Counted from the first letter of the stretch, positions 1-12,416 are shown. The stretch: DNA of 64,000 nucleotides from Stomorhina lunata (GCA_933228675.1 OW121741.1:135736585-135800584); one strand, 5' to 3'. Numbers and translations are program-made. The notes: generated by a model not told the origin, from the sequence alone.

Positions 1-545
1 AATTTTTCTATACAAGAAATTTCAATAAAAATTTTCTATGAGAAAGATTTCATCAAAATTTTTCTATAAGAAAAATTTTATAAAAATTTTTCTCTAAGAA
101 ATTTTCATCAAAAGTTTTCTATAAGAAAAATTCCATAAAAATTTTTCTCTAAGAAAAATTTTATTACAATTTTTCTATAAAAAGAATTTTATCAAAAATT
201 TTCTATAAAAAAAATTTCATCAAAATTTTTTGATAAGAAAAGTTTCATCAAAATTTTTCTATAAGAAAAATTTCATTAATTTCATCAAAATTTTTCTCTA
301 AAAAGAATTTCCTCAAAATTTTTATCTAAGAAAATTTCCTCAAAATTTGAATGTAACAAAAATTTCATAAAAATTTCCATTAATATTTATGTATTAGAAA
401 AATTTAATAAAAAAAATGTTCTATAAGAAAAATTTCATCAAATTTTTTTTTAAGAAAAATTTTACCAAAATTTTTTTTATATAAAAAAATTTCGTTGAAA
501 TTTTTCAAAATTTATCTCTTAAGAAAATTTAATCAAAAAATTTCT
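1..545. repeat. 28-bp A/T satellite, degenerate edge
   Basis: Tandem copies of a roughly 28-bp unit built from TTTTTCTATAAGAAAAA plus TTTCATCAAAA. Units are diverged, with many small indels (for example poly-T replacing TCTATAAG around 430-480). It is cut by the window edge, so its true start is unknown. It is the same family as the homogeneous block that begins near 1284, so this reads as the decayed edge of a larger array. Confidence 0.9.
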
Positions 546-1283
546 CATTTATTTTTTTTAGCTTTTTATTTATTTACACAGAAACAAATTAATTATACTT
601 TTTTTTGGAATTATGAAAACAATGTCTAATGAATACTGAAGGATATCCTTTCAATTGTTCATTTCTCATTAGTTGGATTCTGACAAATGAAAAAAAAAAA
701 CTTGTCATTCATTGTTACCAAAAATAATGTAATGAATGTATAAATAAACAAATTTATTTATTCTTGTTACGAGTATTCAAACATACGCTACACTCTACAA
801 AAACATATTTAAGTTAAGCGTCAAGAAGCGAATGAGGTCCTTTGGTATGCAGTATTTATAAAAAGTTAAAAACTCCAAAAAAATTTTCATAATCAAAATT
901 TTAGTGGTGTTTGTGTGTATGAGTTTAAACAGAAGTGCATACACATATAGAAATATATAGTGACTGATGCAGTCTATCCATTTAAGAGAACGGAAAGAAT
1001 TGAAAAGTCACGTTCAAATATCAAATTACAAAAACGTCAAGCCAAATAATAATATTTTGACATTTCAGTTCCGTTTTTCCAGAACAACATTCTCGAAAAA
1101 TTTCCATAATGACAAGTTGTTACCAAAAAGACCCCTTCAACCCACCCGATACATACGTAATTATATACATGTGTTGCATGAATAAATAAATAAATGATAA
1201 AACATATAAATCATAGAGAAAATGAATCTTGTTTCTGAAAGAGTGAAACTTGTATATATCGTAATCACATCATTTTAAGTCAG
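546..1283. other. Non-satellite island, no gene seen
   Basis: A/T-rich non-repetitive sequence between two satellite blocks. A 72-codon open frame at 967-1185 has no recognisable domain, and its codons follow base composition. Nothing else is supportable. Confidence 0.6.
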
Positions 1284-4190
1284 TCATCAAAATTTTTCTA
1301 TAAGAAAAATTTCATCAAAATTTCTCTATAAGAAAAATTTCATCAAAATTTTTTTTTAAGAAAAATTTCATCAAAATTTTTCTATAAGAAAAATTTCATC
1401 AAAATTTTTCTATAAGAAAAATTTCATCAAAATTTTTCTATAAGAAAAATTTCATCAAAATTTTTCTATAAGAAAAATTTCATCAAAATTTTTCTATATG
1501 AAAAATTTTATCAACATTTTTCCATAAGACAAATTTCATCAAAATTTTTCTATAAGAAAAATTTCATCAAAATTTTTCTATAAGAAAAATTTCATCAAAA
1601 TTTTTCTATAAGAAAAATTTCATCAAAATTTTTTTATAAGAAAAATTTCATCAAAATTTTTTTATAAGAAAAATTTAATCAAAATTTTTCTATAAGAAAA
1701 ATTTCATCAAAATTTTTCTATAAGAAAAATTTCATCAAAATTTTTCTATAAGAAAAATTTCATCAAAATTTTTTTTTAAGAAAAATTTCATCAAAATTTT
1801 TCTATAAGAAAAATTTCATCTAAATTTTTCTATAAGAAAAACTTCATCAAAATTTTTCTATAAGAAAAATTTCATCAAAATTTTTCTATATGAAAAATTT
1901 TATCAACATTTTTCCATAAGACAAATTTCATCAAAATTTTTCTATAAGAAAAATTTCATCAAAATTTTTCCGTAGGAAAAATTTCATCAAAATTTTTCCG
2001 TAGGAAAAATTTCATCAAAATTTTTCTATAAGAAAAATTTCATCAAAATTTTTCTATAAGAAAAATTTCATCAAAATTTTTCTATAAGAAAAATTTCATC
2101 AAAATTTTTCTATAAGAAAAATTTCATCAAAATTTTTCTATAAGAAAAATTTCATCAAAATTTTTCTATAAGAAAAATTTCATCAAAATTTTTCTATAAG
2201 AAAAATTTCATCAAAATTTTTCTATAAGAAAAATTTCATCAAAATTTTTCTATAAGAAAAATTTCATCAAAATTTTTCTATAAGAAAAATTTCATCAAAA
2301 TTTTTCTATAAGAAAAATTTCATCAAAATTTTTCTATAAGAAAAATTTCATCAAAATTTTTCTATAAGAAAAATTTCATCAAAATTTTTCTATAAGAAAA
2401 ACTTCATCAAAATTTTTCTATAAGAAAAATTTCATCAAAATTTTTCTATAAGAAAAATTTCATCAAAATTTTTCTATAAGAAAAATTTCATCAAAATTTT
2501 TCTATAAGAAAAATTTCATCAAAATTTTTCTATAAGAAAAATTTCATCAAAATTTTTCTATAAGAAAAATTTCATCAAAATTTTTCTATATGAAAAATTT
2601 CATCAAAATTTTTCTATAAGAAAAATTTCATCAAAATTTTTCTATAAGAAAAATTTCATCAAAATTTTTATATAAGAAAAATTTCATCAAAATTTTTCTA
2701 TAAGAAAAATTTCATCAAAATTTTTCTATAAGAAAAATTTCATCAAAATTTTTCTATAAGAAAAATTTCATCAAAATTTTTCTATAAGAAAAATTTCATC
2801 AAAATTTTTCTATAAGAAAAATTTCATCAAATTTTTTCTATAAGAAAAATTTCATCAAAATTTTTCTATAAGAAAAACTTCATCAAAATTTTTCTATAAG
2901 AAAAATTTCATCAAAATTTTTCTATAAGAAAAATTTCATAAAAATTTTTCTATAAGAAAAATTTCATCAAAATTTTTCTATAAGAAAAATTTCATAAAAA
3001 TTTTTCTATAAGAAAAATTTCATCAAAATTTTTCTATAAGAAAAATTTCATCAAAATTTTTCTATAAGAAAAATTTCATCAAAATTTTTCTATAAGAAAA
3101 ACTTCATCAAAATTTTTCTATAAAAAAAATTTCATAAAAATTTTTCTATAAGAAAAATTTCATCAAAATTTTTCTATAAGAAAAATTTCATAAAAATTTT
3201 TCTATAAGAAAAATTTCATCAAAATTTTTCTATAAGAAAAACTTCATCAAAATTTTTCTATAAGAAAAATTTCATCAAAATTTTTCTATAAGAAAAATTT
3301 CATCAAAATTTTTCTATAAGAAAAATTTCATCAAAATTTTTCTATAAGATAAATTTCATCAAAATTTTTCTATAAGAAAAATTTCATCAAAATTTTTCTA
3401 TATGAATAATTTCAACAAAATATTTCTGTATGAAAAATTTCATCAAAATTTTTCTTTAGGAAAAATTTCATCAACATTTTTCTATAAGAAAAATTTCATC
3501 AAAATTTTTCTATAATAAATGTCATCAAAATTTTTCTTAAGAAAAAATTCATCAAAATTTTTCAAGAAAAATTTAATCAAAATTTTTCGATAAAAAAAAA
3601 TTTCATCAAATTTTTTTCAAAATTTTTCTATAAAAAAAATTTCATAAAAATTTTTCTATAAGAAAAATTTCATCAAAATTTTTCTATAAGAAAAATTTCA
3701 TAAAAATTTTTCTATAAGAAAAATTTCATCAAAATTTTTCTATAAGAAAAACTTCATCAAAATTTTTCTATAAGAAAAATTTCATCAAAATTTTTCTATA
3801 AGAAAAATTTCATAAAAATTTTTCTATAAGAAAAATTTCATCAAAATTTTTCTATAAGAAAAATTTCATCAAAATTTTTCTATAAGATAAATTTCATCAA
3901 AATTTTTCTATAAGAAAAATTTCATCAAAATTTTTCTATATGAATAATTTCAACAAAATATTTCTGTATGAAAAATTTCATCAAAATTTTTCTTTAGGAA
4001 AAATTTCATCAACATTTTTCTATAAGAAAAATTTCATCAAAATTTTTCTATAATAAATGTCATCAAAATTTTTCTTAAGAAAAAATTCATCAAAATTTTT
4101 CAAGAAAAATTTAATCAAAATTTTTCGATAAAAAAAAATTTCATCAAATTTTTTTCAAGAAAAATTTCATCAAAATTTTTTCTTTCAGAA
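1284..4190. repeat. 28-bp satellite array, homogeneous block
   Basis: About one hundred head-to-tail copies of a 28-bp monomer: a 17-nt inverted repeat (arms TTTTTCT and AGAAAAA, loop ATA) followed by TTTCATCAAAA. Neighbouring copies between 2030 and 3360 are mostly identical, which indicates recent homogenisation. Variants mark larger duplications: TATATG at 1495 recurs at 1887, 392 bp or exactly 14 monomers later. A pair of CCGTAGG variants lies at about 1969-2010. The 3' part (3111-4158) is a segmental duplication. Variation rises towards both ends, as expected for unequal exchange. Confidence 0.95.
3111..4158. repeat. Duplicated multi-monomer segment in the 28-bp array
   Basis: A segment of about 510 bp (3111-3620) is repeated at 3621-4158. 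Both copies carry the same ordered set of rare variants: TATAAAAAAAA, ACTTC, AAGATAAA, TATATGAATAAT, GTATG, TTTAGG, a shortened TATAATAAATG unit and a TTTCAAG unit. The shared marker TATATGAATAAT is at 3399 and 3937, 538 bp apart, while the left ends are 510 bp apart. The second copy therefore carries one extra 28-bp monomer. Confidence 0.85.
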
Positions 4191-4735
4191 ATTTTTTAAT
4201 TTTATAGAAAACTTTTCAAAAATGTTTTATTTTTATAGAAAATTTTTCAAAAATTTCTTATTTTTATAGGAAATTTTTCAAAAATTTCTTATTTTTATAG
4301 GAAATTTTTCAAAAATTTCTTATTTTTATAGGAAATTTTTCAAAAATTTCTTATTTTTACAGGCAATTTTTCAAAAATTTCTTATTTTTATAGGAATCTT
4401 TTCAAAAATTTCTTATTTTTATAGGAAATTTTTCAAAAATTTTTTATTTTTATAGGAAATTTTTCAAAAATTTCTTATTTTGATAGGATATTTTTCAAAA
4501 ATTTCTTATTTTTATAGGATATTTTTCAAAAATTTCTTATTTTTATAGGATATTTTTCAAAAATTTCTTATTTTTAAAGGAAATTTTTCAATTATTTCTT
4601 ATTTTTATAGGATATTTTTCAAAAATTTCTTATTTTTATAGGAATTTTTTCAAAAATTTCTTATTTTTATAAGAAATTTTTAAAAAACGTTCTTATTTTA
4701 ATAGGAAATTTTTCAAAGATTTCTTTAAAATTTTT
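4191..4735. repeat. 31-bp palindromic satellite, reverse orientation
   Basis: About 17 copies of a 31-bp unit reading TTTTTATAGG, AAATTTTTCA, AAAATTTCTTA. It is the reverse complement of the monomer that fills 5700-7975, so the two blocks face each other across a 1-kb island. Confidence 0.9.
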
Positions 4736-5699
4736 CTATAAAAAAATTTAAATGTTTCTCATTCGGAAGAAAAGACAACGAGGAAAGTTATGATTCTATT
4801 ATTTTCTTTTAAGAAGTTAATTATCAGCATCACTTATTATCTCCTATAAAAATTTACAAATTTGCTCCTGCCAATTTCCTAATAAAGTCATGTTAGTAAG
4901 GCGTTTGTGTGGGTACATTTAAGTTAATTGCAATGTATGTATATTTTTTTAAACTATAATAAAGTTTTAAAGACTCTTAAATTTAATATAAGGGTTTCAA
5001 AGCCTTAATTTACAACAAGAACTTGTGTCTATTACTCGTAATTCTTAATATTTTCTTTATAGATAGAGTGTATGAAATATTTAACATACAAGCTCGACTA
5101 TGTCTCATCAAATAACCTCATCCTACATCATCTACCACTCGCTCTATACATCTATCAGCCCGTCCATACCCACCATCAGTTCCTCCCTTTATACTTTCCT
5201 CATTCATATGAATGAGCATGAGTATATGTATATGTGTATTTAGCATAATAAAGTAAGAGAGATGACAACGTCATTATGTTCTGTCCAGGAACCACCAGCA
5301 GGTGGTTACAAGCAACAACATCATTCCCAGCAGCAACATTATAAAGATATAAACAACAACAACATTAGAAGCATCAACAAAAAATAGCAAACTTAACATT
5401 CTATTTACTCGTACTCAATTGCTAATAAGAGTGTGAACCACACCAAAAAAAAACAACAACAAATGAAGAAATAGCAGGAAACTTTGAAATGAACAAATAT
5501 CCTAGGCAACTAACTACCAGGACCTAAATGAATACGAAAAAGATGTGCAATCAAAAAAAATCCAAGAATACCAAAACCAATGAATAAATTGAAAGACAGT
5601 AAAATTGTAAAAATTAAAGCAACAAAAATGGATGAGTGGCAGGAAAAATACCAAGCATCTTCACATTAAAATCGAGTTTCCAGTAAAAATTAAACAAAT
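4736..5699. other. Non-satellite island between inverted satellite blocks
   Basis: Comparatively GC-rich non-repetitive sequence. It holds a short CAR-rich stretch (about 5310-5470, CAACAACAACA type) and a small hairpin AACCACC/GGTGGTT near 5290. A 47-codon frame at 5100-5243 is rich in S, T, I and Y and has no recognisable domain. No gene is supportable. Confidence 0.55.
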
Positions 5700-7975
5700 T
5701 TTTATAAAATATCCCTAAAAAAATAAGAAGTTTTTAAAAAAACTTTTATAAAAATGACAAATTTTGAAAAATTTCCTATAAAAATAAGAAATTTTTGAAA
5801 AATTCCCTATAAAAATAAGAAATTTTTGAAAAATTTCCTATAAAAATAAGAAATTTTTCAAAAATTTCCTATAAAAATAAGAAATTTTTCAAAAATTTCC
5901 TATAAAAATAAGAATTTTTTGAAAAATTTCCTATAAAAATAAGAAATTTTTGAAAAATTTCCTATAAAAATAAGAAATTTATGAAAAAATTCCTATAAAA
6001 ATAAGAAATTTTTGAAAAATTTCCTATAAAAATAAGAAATTTTTGAAAAATTTCCTATAAAAATAAGAAATTTTTGAAAAATTTCCAATAAAAATAAGAA
6101 ATTTTTGAAAAATTTCCTATAAAAATTAGAAATTTTTTAAATATTTTCTAAAAAAATAAGAAATTTTTGAAATATTTCCTATAAAAATAAAAAAAAATTA
6201 AAAAATTTTCTATAAAAATAGGAAATTTTTGAAAAATTTCCTATAAAAATTATAAATTTTTGAAAAATCTCCTATAAAAATATAAATTTTTGAAAAATTC
6301 CCTATAAAAATAAGAAATTTTTGAAAAATTTCCTATAAAAATAAGAAATTTTTGAAAAATTTCCTATAAAAATAAGAAATTTTTGAAAACTTTCCTATAA
6401 AAATAAAAAAAATTTTAAAAAATTTTCTATAAAAATAAGAAATTTTTGAAAAATTTCTTATACAAATAAGAAATTTTTGAAAATTTTCCTATAAAAATTA
6501 GAAATTTTTGAAAAATTTTCCTATAAAAATAAGAAATTTTTGAAAAATTTCCTATAAAAATAAGAAATTTTTGAAAAATTTCCTATAAAAATAAGAAATT
6601 TTTGAAAAATTTCCTATAAAAATAAGAAATTTTTGAAAAGTTTCCTATAAAAATAAGAAATTTTTGAAAAATTTCCTATAAAAATAAGAAATTTTTGAAA
6701 AATTTCCTATAAAACTAAAAACTTTTGAAAAATTTCCTATAAAAATAAGAAATTTTTGAAATATTTTCTATAAAAATAAGAAATTTTTGAAATATTTCCT
6801 ATAAAAATAAGAAATTTTTGAAATGAGAATTAAAAAAAAAATTGCTAAAAAATTAAGAAATTTTAAAAAGGTTTCCTACAAAAATAAGAAATTTTTGAAA
6901 AATTTCCTACAAAAATAAGAAATTTTTGAAAAATTCTTTTATAAATAAGAAATTTTTGAAAAATTTCTTATAAAAATAAGAAATTTTTGAAAAATTTCTT
7001 ATAAAAATAAGAAATTTTTGAAAAATTTCTTATAAAAATAAGAAATTTTTGAAAAATTTCTTATAAAAATAAGAAATTTTTGAAAAATTTCTTATAAAAA
7101 TAGGAAATTTTTGAAAAATTTCTTATAAAAATAAGAAATTTTTGAAAAATTTCTTATAAAAATAAGAAATTTTTGAAAAATTTCTTATAAAAATAAGAAA
7201 TTTTTGAAAAATTTCCTATAAAAATATAAATTTTTGAAAAATTCCCTATAAAAATAAGAAATTTTTGAAAAATTTCCTAAAAAAATAAGAAATTTTTAAA
7301 TAATTTCCTATAAAAATAAAAAATTTTTGAAAAATTTCCTATAAAAATAAGAAATTTTTGAAAAATTTCCTATAAAAATAAGAAATTTTTGAAAAATTTC
7401 CTATAAAAATAAGAAATTTTTGAAAAATTTCCTATAAAAAAAAGAAATTTTTGAAAAATTTCCAATAAAAATAAGAAATTTTTGAAAAATTTCCTATAAA
7501 AATAAGAAATTTTTTAAATATTTCATATAAAAATAAGAAAAATTTCCTATAAAAATAAAAAACTTTTGAAAAACTTCCTATAAAAATAATTTTTAAAAAA
7601 TTTTCTTATAAAAATAGGAAATTTTGAAAAAATTCCTATAAAAATAAGAAATTTTATAAAAAAATTTTGGTATAAAAATAAGAAATTTTCTATAAAAATA
7701 AGAAATTTTTGAAAAATTTCAAATAAAAATAAAACATTTTTGAAAAAATTTTTTAAAATATTTCGTATAAAAATAATAAATTTTTGTAAAATTTCGTTTA
7801 AAAATAGAAATTAAAAAAACTAAGTCTGTAAAAACTAAAAATTTTTTACATTTCCTTTAAAAATAAGAAATTTTCTAAAATTTAAAAAAAAAAGTCTATA
7901 AAAATTAGAAATTTTTAACATTTCCTCTAAAAATAAAAAATTTTCCAAAATTTCCTGAAAAAATAACAAATTATA
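5700..7975. repeat. 31-bp palindromic satellite array
   Basis: About 70 copies of a 31-bp unit: ATAAGAAATTTTT, G, AAAAATTTCCTAT, then AAAA. The two 13-nt arms are inverted copies of each other apart from one position, so each monomer can fold on itself. Sub-blocks differ in the right arm (TTTCCTAT in most, TTTCTTAT at 6960-7200). The edges are degenerate, with monomers broken by indels after about 7540. Confidence 0.93.
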
Positions 7976-8959
7976 GAAAATATTTATATAGAAAAATTGC
8001 AACAAAATTTTAATATAAGAAAAATTTCAATAAAATTTTTCTATAACAAAAATTTCATAGAAATTTTTCTATAAGAGAAATTTCATCAAAATCTTTTTAT
8101 TATAGAAATTTCATCAAAATTGTTCTATAAGAAAAATTTCATTAAATTTTTTCTATAAGAAATAATTCATCAACATTTTTCTATAAGAAAAATTTCATAA
8201 AAATTTTTGTATAAGAAAAATTTTATCAATATTTTCTATAAAAAAAAATTCACTAAAATTTGTGTATAAGAAAAATTTCATCAAAATTTTTCTATAAGAA
8301 CAATTTCATCAAAATTTTTCTGTTAGAAAAATTCTACCAACATTTGTTCTGTATGAAAAATTTCATCAAAATTTTTCTATACGAAAAATGAAATTAAAAT
8401 TTTTCTATCAGAAAAATTTTATCAAAAATTTCATCAATTTTTTTTTTTTAAATTTCATCAAAATTGTTCTATAAAAAAAAATTTTGTCAAAATTTTTCTA
8501 TAAAAAAAAAATTTGTCAAAATTTTTCTATAAAAAAAATTTTCGTCAAAATTTTTCTATAAAAAAAATTTAAACAAAATTTTTCTAGAAGAACAATTTCA
8601 TCAAGTTTTTTTTTAAAGGAAAATTCCATCAAAATTTTTCTGTAAGAAAAATTCCATCAACACTTTTTTTTGTAAAAAAAATTTTGTCACAAGAAAAATT
8701 TCATTAAAATTTTTGTATAAGAAAAAGTTCATCAAAATTTTTCTATAAGAACAATTTCTTCAAAATTTTTCTGTAAAAAAAATTCTATCAACACTTTTTC
8801 TGTATGACATATTTCATCAAAATTTTTCTATACGAAAAATTTAATCAAAATTTTTCTATTGGAAAAATTTCATCAAAATTTTTCTATTGAAAAAAATTTC
8901 ATCAAAATTTTTCTATTGGAAAAATTTCATCTAAATAATTCTAGAAAAAAAATTTCATT
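7976..8959. repeat. 28-bp satellite, degenerate
   Basis: A return to the TTTTTCTATAAGAAAAATTT type of 28-bp monomer, heavily mutated, with long A runs replacing ATAAG at about 8470-8570. It directly abuts 31-bp family sequence on both sides. Confidence 0.85.
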
Positions 8960-9360
8960 AAAATAATAAATTTTTGGAAAATTTCCTATAAAAATAAGGA
9001 ATTTGGGAAAAATTTGCTACAAAAATAAAAAATTTCCTATAAAAAAAAAATTCAAAAATTTCCTACAAAAATGTGAATTTTTTTAAAAATTTCCCTTAAA
9101 AAAAAGAAATTTTTGCAAATTTCGTATAAAAAACAATAAATTTTGAAAAAAATTCCTATAAAAATAAGAAATTTGTGAAAAATGTGCAATAAAAATAAAA
9201 AAATTTCCTATAAAAATAAAAAATTTTGGAAAAAAATTTCAAAAAAAAATAAGAAATTTTTGAAAAATTTTCCATAAAATTAAGAAATTTTTGAAAAAAA
9301 TTCTTTAAAAATTTTGAAAAGTTTCCTATAAAAATATGAAATTTTTTAAAAAATATTTAA
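8960..9360. repeat. 31-bp palindromic satellite, degenerate
   Basis: Poorly conserved copies of the AAATTTTTGAAAAATTTCC monomer. The block ends about 10 bp beyond the poly(A) signal of the neighbouring minus-strand gene. Confidence 0.8.
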
Positions 9361-9371
9361 TGAAAAGAAGA

Positions 9372-9377
9372 TTTATT
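9372..9377 (-). terminator. Poly(A) signal AATAAA for the Ly6-like gene
   Basis: The plus-strand TTTATT reads AATAAA on the minus strand, 18 nt beyond the TGA stop. The position suits a very short 3' UTR, but in DNA this A/T-rich the hexamer also arises by chance. Confidence 0.5.
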
Positions 9378-9395
9378 AAAACTTTTTTTTTTAAT

Positions 9396-9986
9396 TCAAA
9401 ACATATAAACACTTAAAACCAGTAAATAAAAATAATTGAATTTTAATATTGTCACTGCGGGACCTGAAATAATGTCGGTTTTTCCACAAAATCGATCTAA
9501 GTTGCAATCGGTGTAATTACACCAACAACAAACAGCTTCATATGTACCGCACAACGAATTATTACCGCATGAGCGTTTAATCGAGTATTTGGGGTCTAAG
9601 AAATAAAAAATTTGTACTTTTAATAGAATATTAAAGACTGAATAAAATTTAAAAAGGTAAACTAAAGTAATTGTATATACATTACCATAAGCATTAGAAT
9701 AGTCTCCGTACTGTCCTAAAACATTCGAACAAAATTTTTCAGATTCGCAGTTAGATCTATATTTTGCAACAAATGAACTACTAATACTCAGACAGTCAAT
9801 GTCTGCAACATCGCAAACCATGCAACTAATACCTTTGTAAGAATATTCAATTAAATGGAATTATTATTAACTAATTATATTTCAAATTATAAGTGAACAA
9901 TAACTATTAAACTTACCACCGAACGACGGTTTTATAACTATTGTTATAACAATAGCTAAAAATATTAAGGTTTTCTTATATTTCAT
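9396..9986 (-). CDS. Ly6/uPAR-like (quiver/sleepless-type) GPI-anchored cysteine-rich protein, three exons
   Basis: Three minus-strand exons join in frame: 9917-9986, 9686-9832 and 9396-9595. Both introns (84 and 90 bp) are phase 1 with GTAAGT and GTAATG donors and CAAAG and CTTAG acceptors. The predicted product is 138 residues. Exon 1 begins at an ATG and encodes a classic signal peptide: basic KYKK, hydrophobic residues 6-18, then PSFG. Exon 2 opens the mature chain with ISCMVC, the usual Ly6-type start. Exon 3 carries the diagnostic C-x4-CN ending (C98, C103, N104). There are 12 cysteines (27, 30, 37, 52, 58, 82, 88, 95, 96, 98, 103, 109) against the usual ten. A C-terminal hydrophobic segment (about 119-138) after SGP suggests a GPI anchor. 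Family members are extracellular three-finger proteins, some of which modulate ion channels or septate junctions; the role of this one is unknown. Its satellite surroundings are odd, and it could be a divergent paralogue or a decaying copy. Confidence 0.82.
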
Positions 9987-10109
9987 TTAAAAACAAAATT
10001 TTATATTTGGGAAAAAGATTTAAATAATTATTTGAAACACAATTAGAAAAAAACTATTGCCATATTTTTCAAATATAACTTATTCCTTTTTGTTGTGTAT
10101 CTTCAGCTG

Positions 10110-10115
10110 AACTGA
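10110..10115 (-). promoter_or_regulatory. Candidate initiator (TCAGTT) of the Ly6-like gene
   Basis: The minus strand reads TTTTTCAGTTCAG here, which matches the arthropod initiator TCAGTY. A start at the A would give a 5' UTR of about 127 nt before the ATG at 9986. A weak A/T element lies about 28 nt upstream. The call rests only on motif and position. Confidence 0.3.
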
Positions 10116-10229
10116 AAAAGGGAAGAATAAGTATTTGTTGATAAAAATTTATTTATTCCAATATTGGGTAAAAACAGGTTAAAATACTTTTTTTTATTAC
10201 TTTTTGAAAAACTCTCTTGAGGACTAAGT
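10116..10229. other. Short upstream gap of the Ly6-like gene
   Basis: Non-satellite sequence between the candidate initiator and the next satellite block. It is all the upstream space available for a core promoter before tandem repeats begin. Confidence 0.4.
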
Positions 10230-12400
10230 TTTGAGCAAACTACCTATCAAAATAGTAAAGTTTTGAAAAATTCCTTATAAAAATATGAAATTTTTAAAAA
10301 ATTTTCCATAAAAATAAGAAATTAAAAAAAAATTTCACTAAAAATACGAAAAATTCCTATAAAACTGAGAAATACTTGAAAAAATTTCCTAAAAAAAAAA
10401 ATCCTATCAATTTTTTAAAAAAATTTCCTATAAAAACAAGAAATTTTTGAAAAATTTCCTATAAAAATAAGAAATTCTTGAAAAATATCCTAAAAAATAA
10501 AACATTTTTGAAAAATTTCCTATAAAAATAAAAAATTTCTAAAGAATTTCCTATCAAAATAAAAAATTTTTAACAAATTTCCTACAAAAATATGAAATTT
10601 TTAAAAATTTCCTATAAAATTAAGAAATTTTTGAAAAATTTTCTATACAAATAAAAAATGTTTAGAAGACTTTTATAAAAATTTCACAAAATTTCCTATA
10701 AAGATAGTAAAAAAGTAAGTAATAAAAAATTTAAAAAAAATCTAAAAAGTAAGAAATTTTTGAAAAATTTTCTTTTAAAAAATTTCCTATAAAATTACAA
10801 AATTTTTGAAAAATTTAGCATCAAAATAATAAAATTTAGAAAAAATTCCTATAAAATTAAAAAAAAATGCTATAAAAATAAGAAAATTTCCTAAAAAATT
10901 AGTAAAGAAATTATTTAAAAATAACCTATAAAAATAAGAATGTTTTACAAAAATTCCTATAAAAATAAGAAAATTTTTGAAAAATTTCCTTTAAAAATAA
11001 GAACATTTTTGAAAAATTTCCTATAAAAATAAGAAATTTAAAAAAATGCTATAAAAAAAGAAAATTTTCTATAAAAATAAGAAATTTTTAAAAAATTTCC
11101 TATTTAAATAAGAAATTTTTGAAAAAAATTCTATAAAAATAAGAAATTTTTGGAAAATTTCCTATAAAACTAAGAAAATTTTGAAAAAATTCCTAAAAAA
11201 AAAATTAAGAAATTTTAAAAAAATTGGCCATTAAAATAAGAAACTTTTGAAAAATTTCCATAAAAATAAGAAATTTTTGAAAAATTTCCTATAAAAATAA
11301 GAAATTTTTCAAAAATTTCCTATAAAAATAAGAAATTTTTGAAAAATTTCTTATAGAAATAAGAAATTTTTGAAAAATTTTCTATAAAAATAAGAAATTT
11401 TTGAAAAATTTCCTATAAAAATAAGAAATTTTTTAAAAATTTCCTATAAAAATAAGAAATTTTTGATAAAGTTTCTGTAAAAATAAGAAATTAAAAAAAA
11501 TGATATGAAATAAGAAAATTTTTGAAAATTTTTTGAAAAATTTCCTTTAAAAATAAGAAATTTTTTGAAAAATTTCCTTTTAAAATAAGAAATTTTTTTA
11601 AAAATTTCCTTTAAAAATAAGAAATTTTTGTAAAATTTCCTATAAAATTAAGAAATTTTTGAAAAATTTCCTTTAAAAATAAGAAATTTTTTGAAAAATT
11701 TCCTTTTAAAATAAGAAATTTTTTTAAAAATTTCCTTTAAAAATAAGAAATTTTTGTAAAATTTCCTATAAAATTAAGAAATTTTTGAAAAATTTCCTAT
11801 AAAAATAATAAATTTTTGAAAATTTTCCTATAAAAATAAGAAATTTTTGAAAAATTTCCTATAAAAATAAGAAATTTTTGAAAAATTTTCTATAAAAATA
11901 AGAAATTTTTGAAAAATTTCCTATAAAAATAAGAAATTTTTGAAAAATTTCCTATAAAAATTAGAAAATTTTTGAAAAATTTCCTTTAAAAATAAGAAAT
12001 TTTTGAAAAATTTCCTATAAAAATAAGAAATTTTTGAAAAATTTCCTATAAAAATAAGAAATTTTTGAAAAGTTTCCTATAAAAATAAGTAATTTTTTGA
12101 AAAATTTCCTATAAAAATAAGAAATTTTTGAAAAATTTCCTATAAAAATAAGAAATTTTTAAAAAATTTCCTATAAAAATAATAAATGTTTGAAAATTTT
12201 TTTTATGAAATTAATAATTTTTTAAAAAATTCCTGTAAAATTAAGAAATTTGTAAAAAAAATTATTTTTAAAATAAAAATATTTTTTAAAAGTTTCTTAT
12301 TATAATTAGAAGTTTTTGAAACATTTTCTGTAAAAATAAGAAATTTTTGGAAAATTTTCTATAAAAATTGTTTCCTATAAAAAATTGGTTTTATAATTTT
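10230..12400. repeat. 31-bp palindromic satellite array
   Basis: Same monomer and orientation as 5700-7975. It is degenerate at 10230-11260, homogeneous at 11260-12180 and decayed again to 12400. A local duplication is visible: the ordered variants CCTTTAAAAATAAG, CCTTTTAAAATAAG and TTGTAAAATTTCC at about 11535-11650 recur at about 11655-11780. The Ly6-like gene lies between this block and the matching block on its left. Confidence 0.92.
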
Positions 12401-12416
12401 TTAAGTATTATGTATT

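Noticed and set aside
5100..5243. A 47-codon Ser/Thr/Ile/Tyr-rich frame in the first large island
   Set aside because: It is short, has no domain or splice signals, and its composition fits chance.
9396..9821. A 141-codon single-exon reading of the minus-strand gene
   Set aside because: It reads through an intron (9596-9685) that supplies a hydrophobic, cysteine-free insert, and it misses the signal-peptide exon. The spliced model explains the cysteine pattern and both intron phases.
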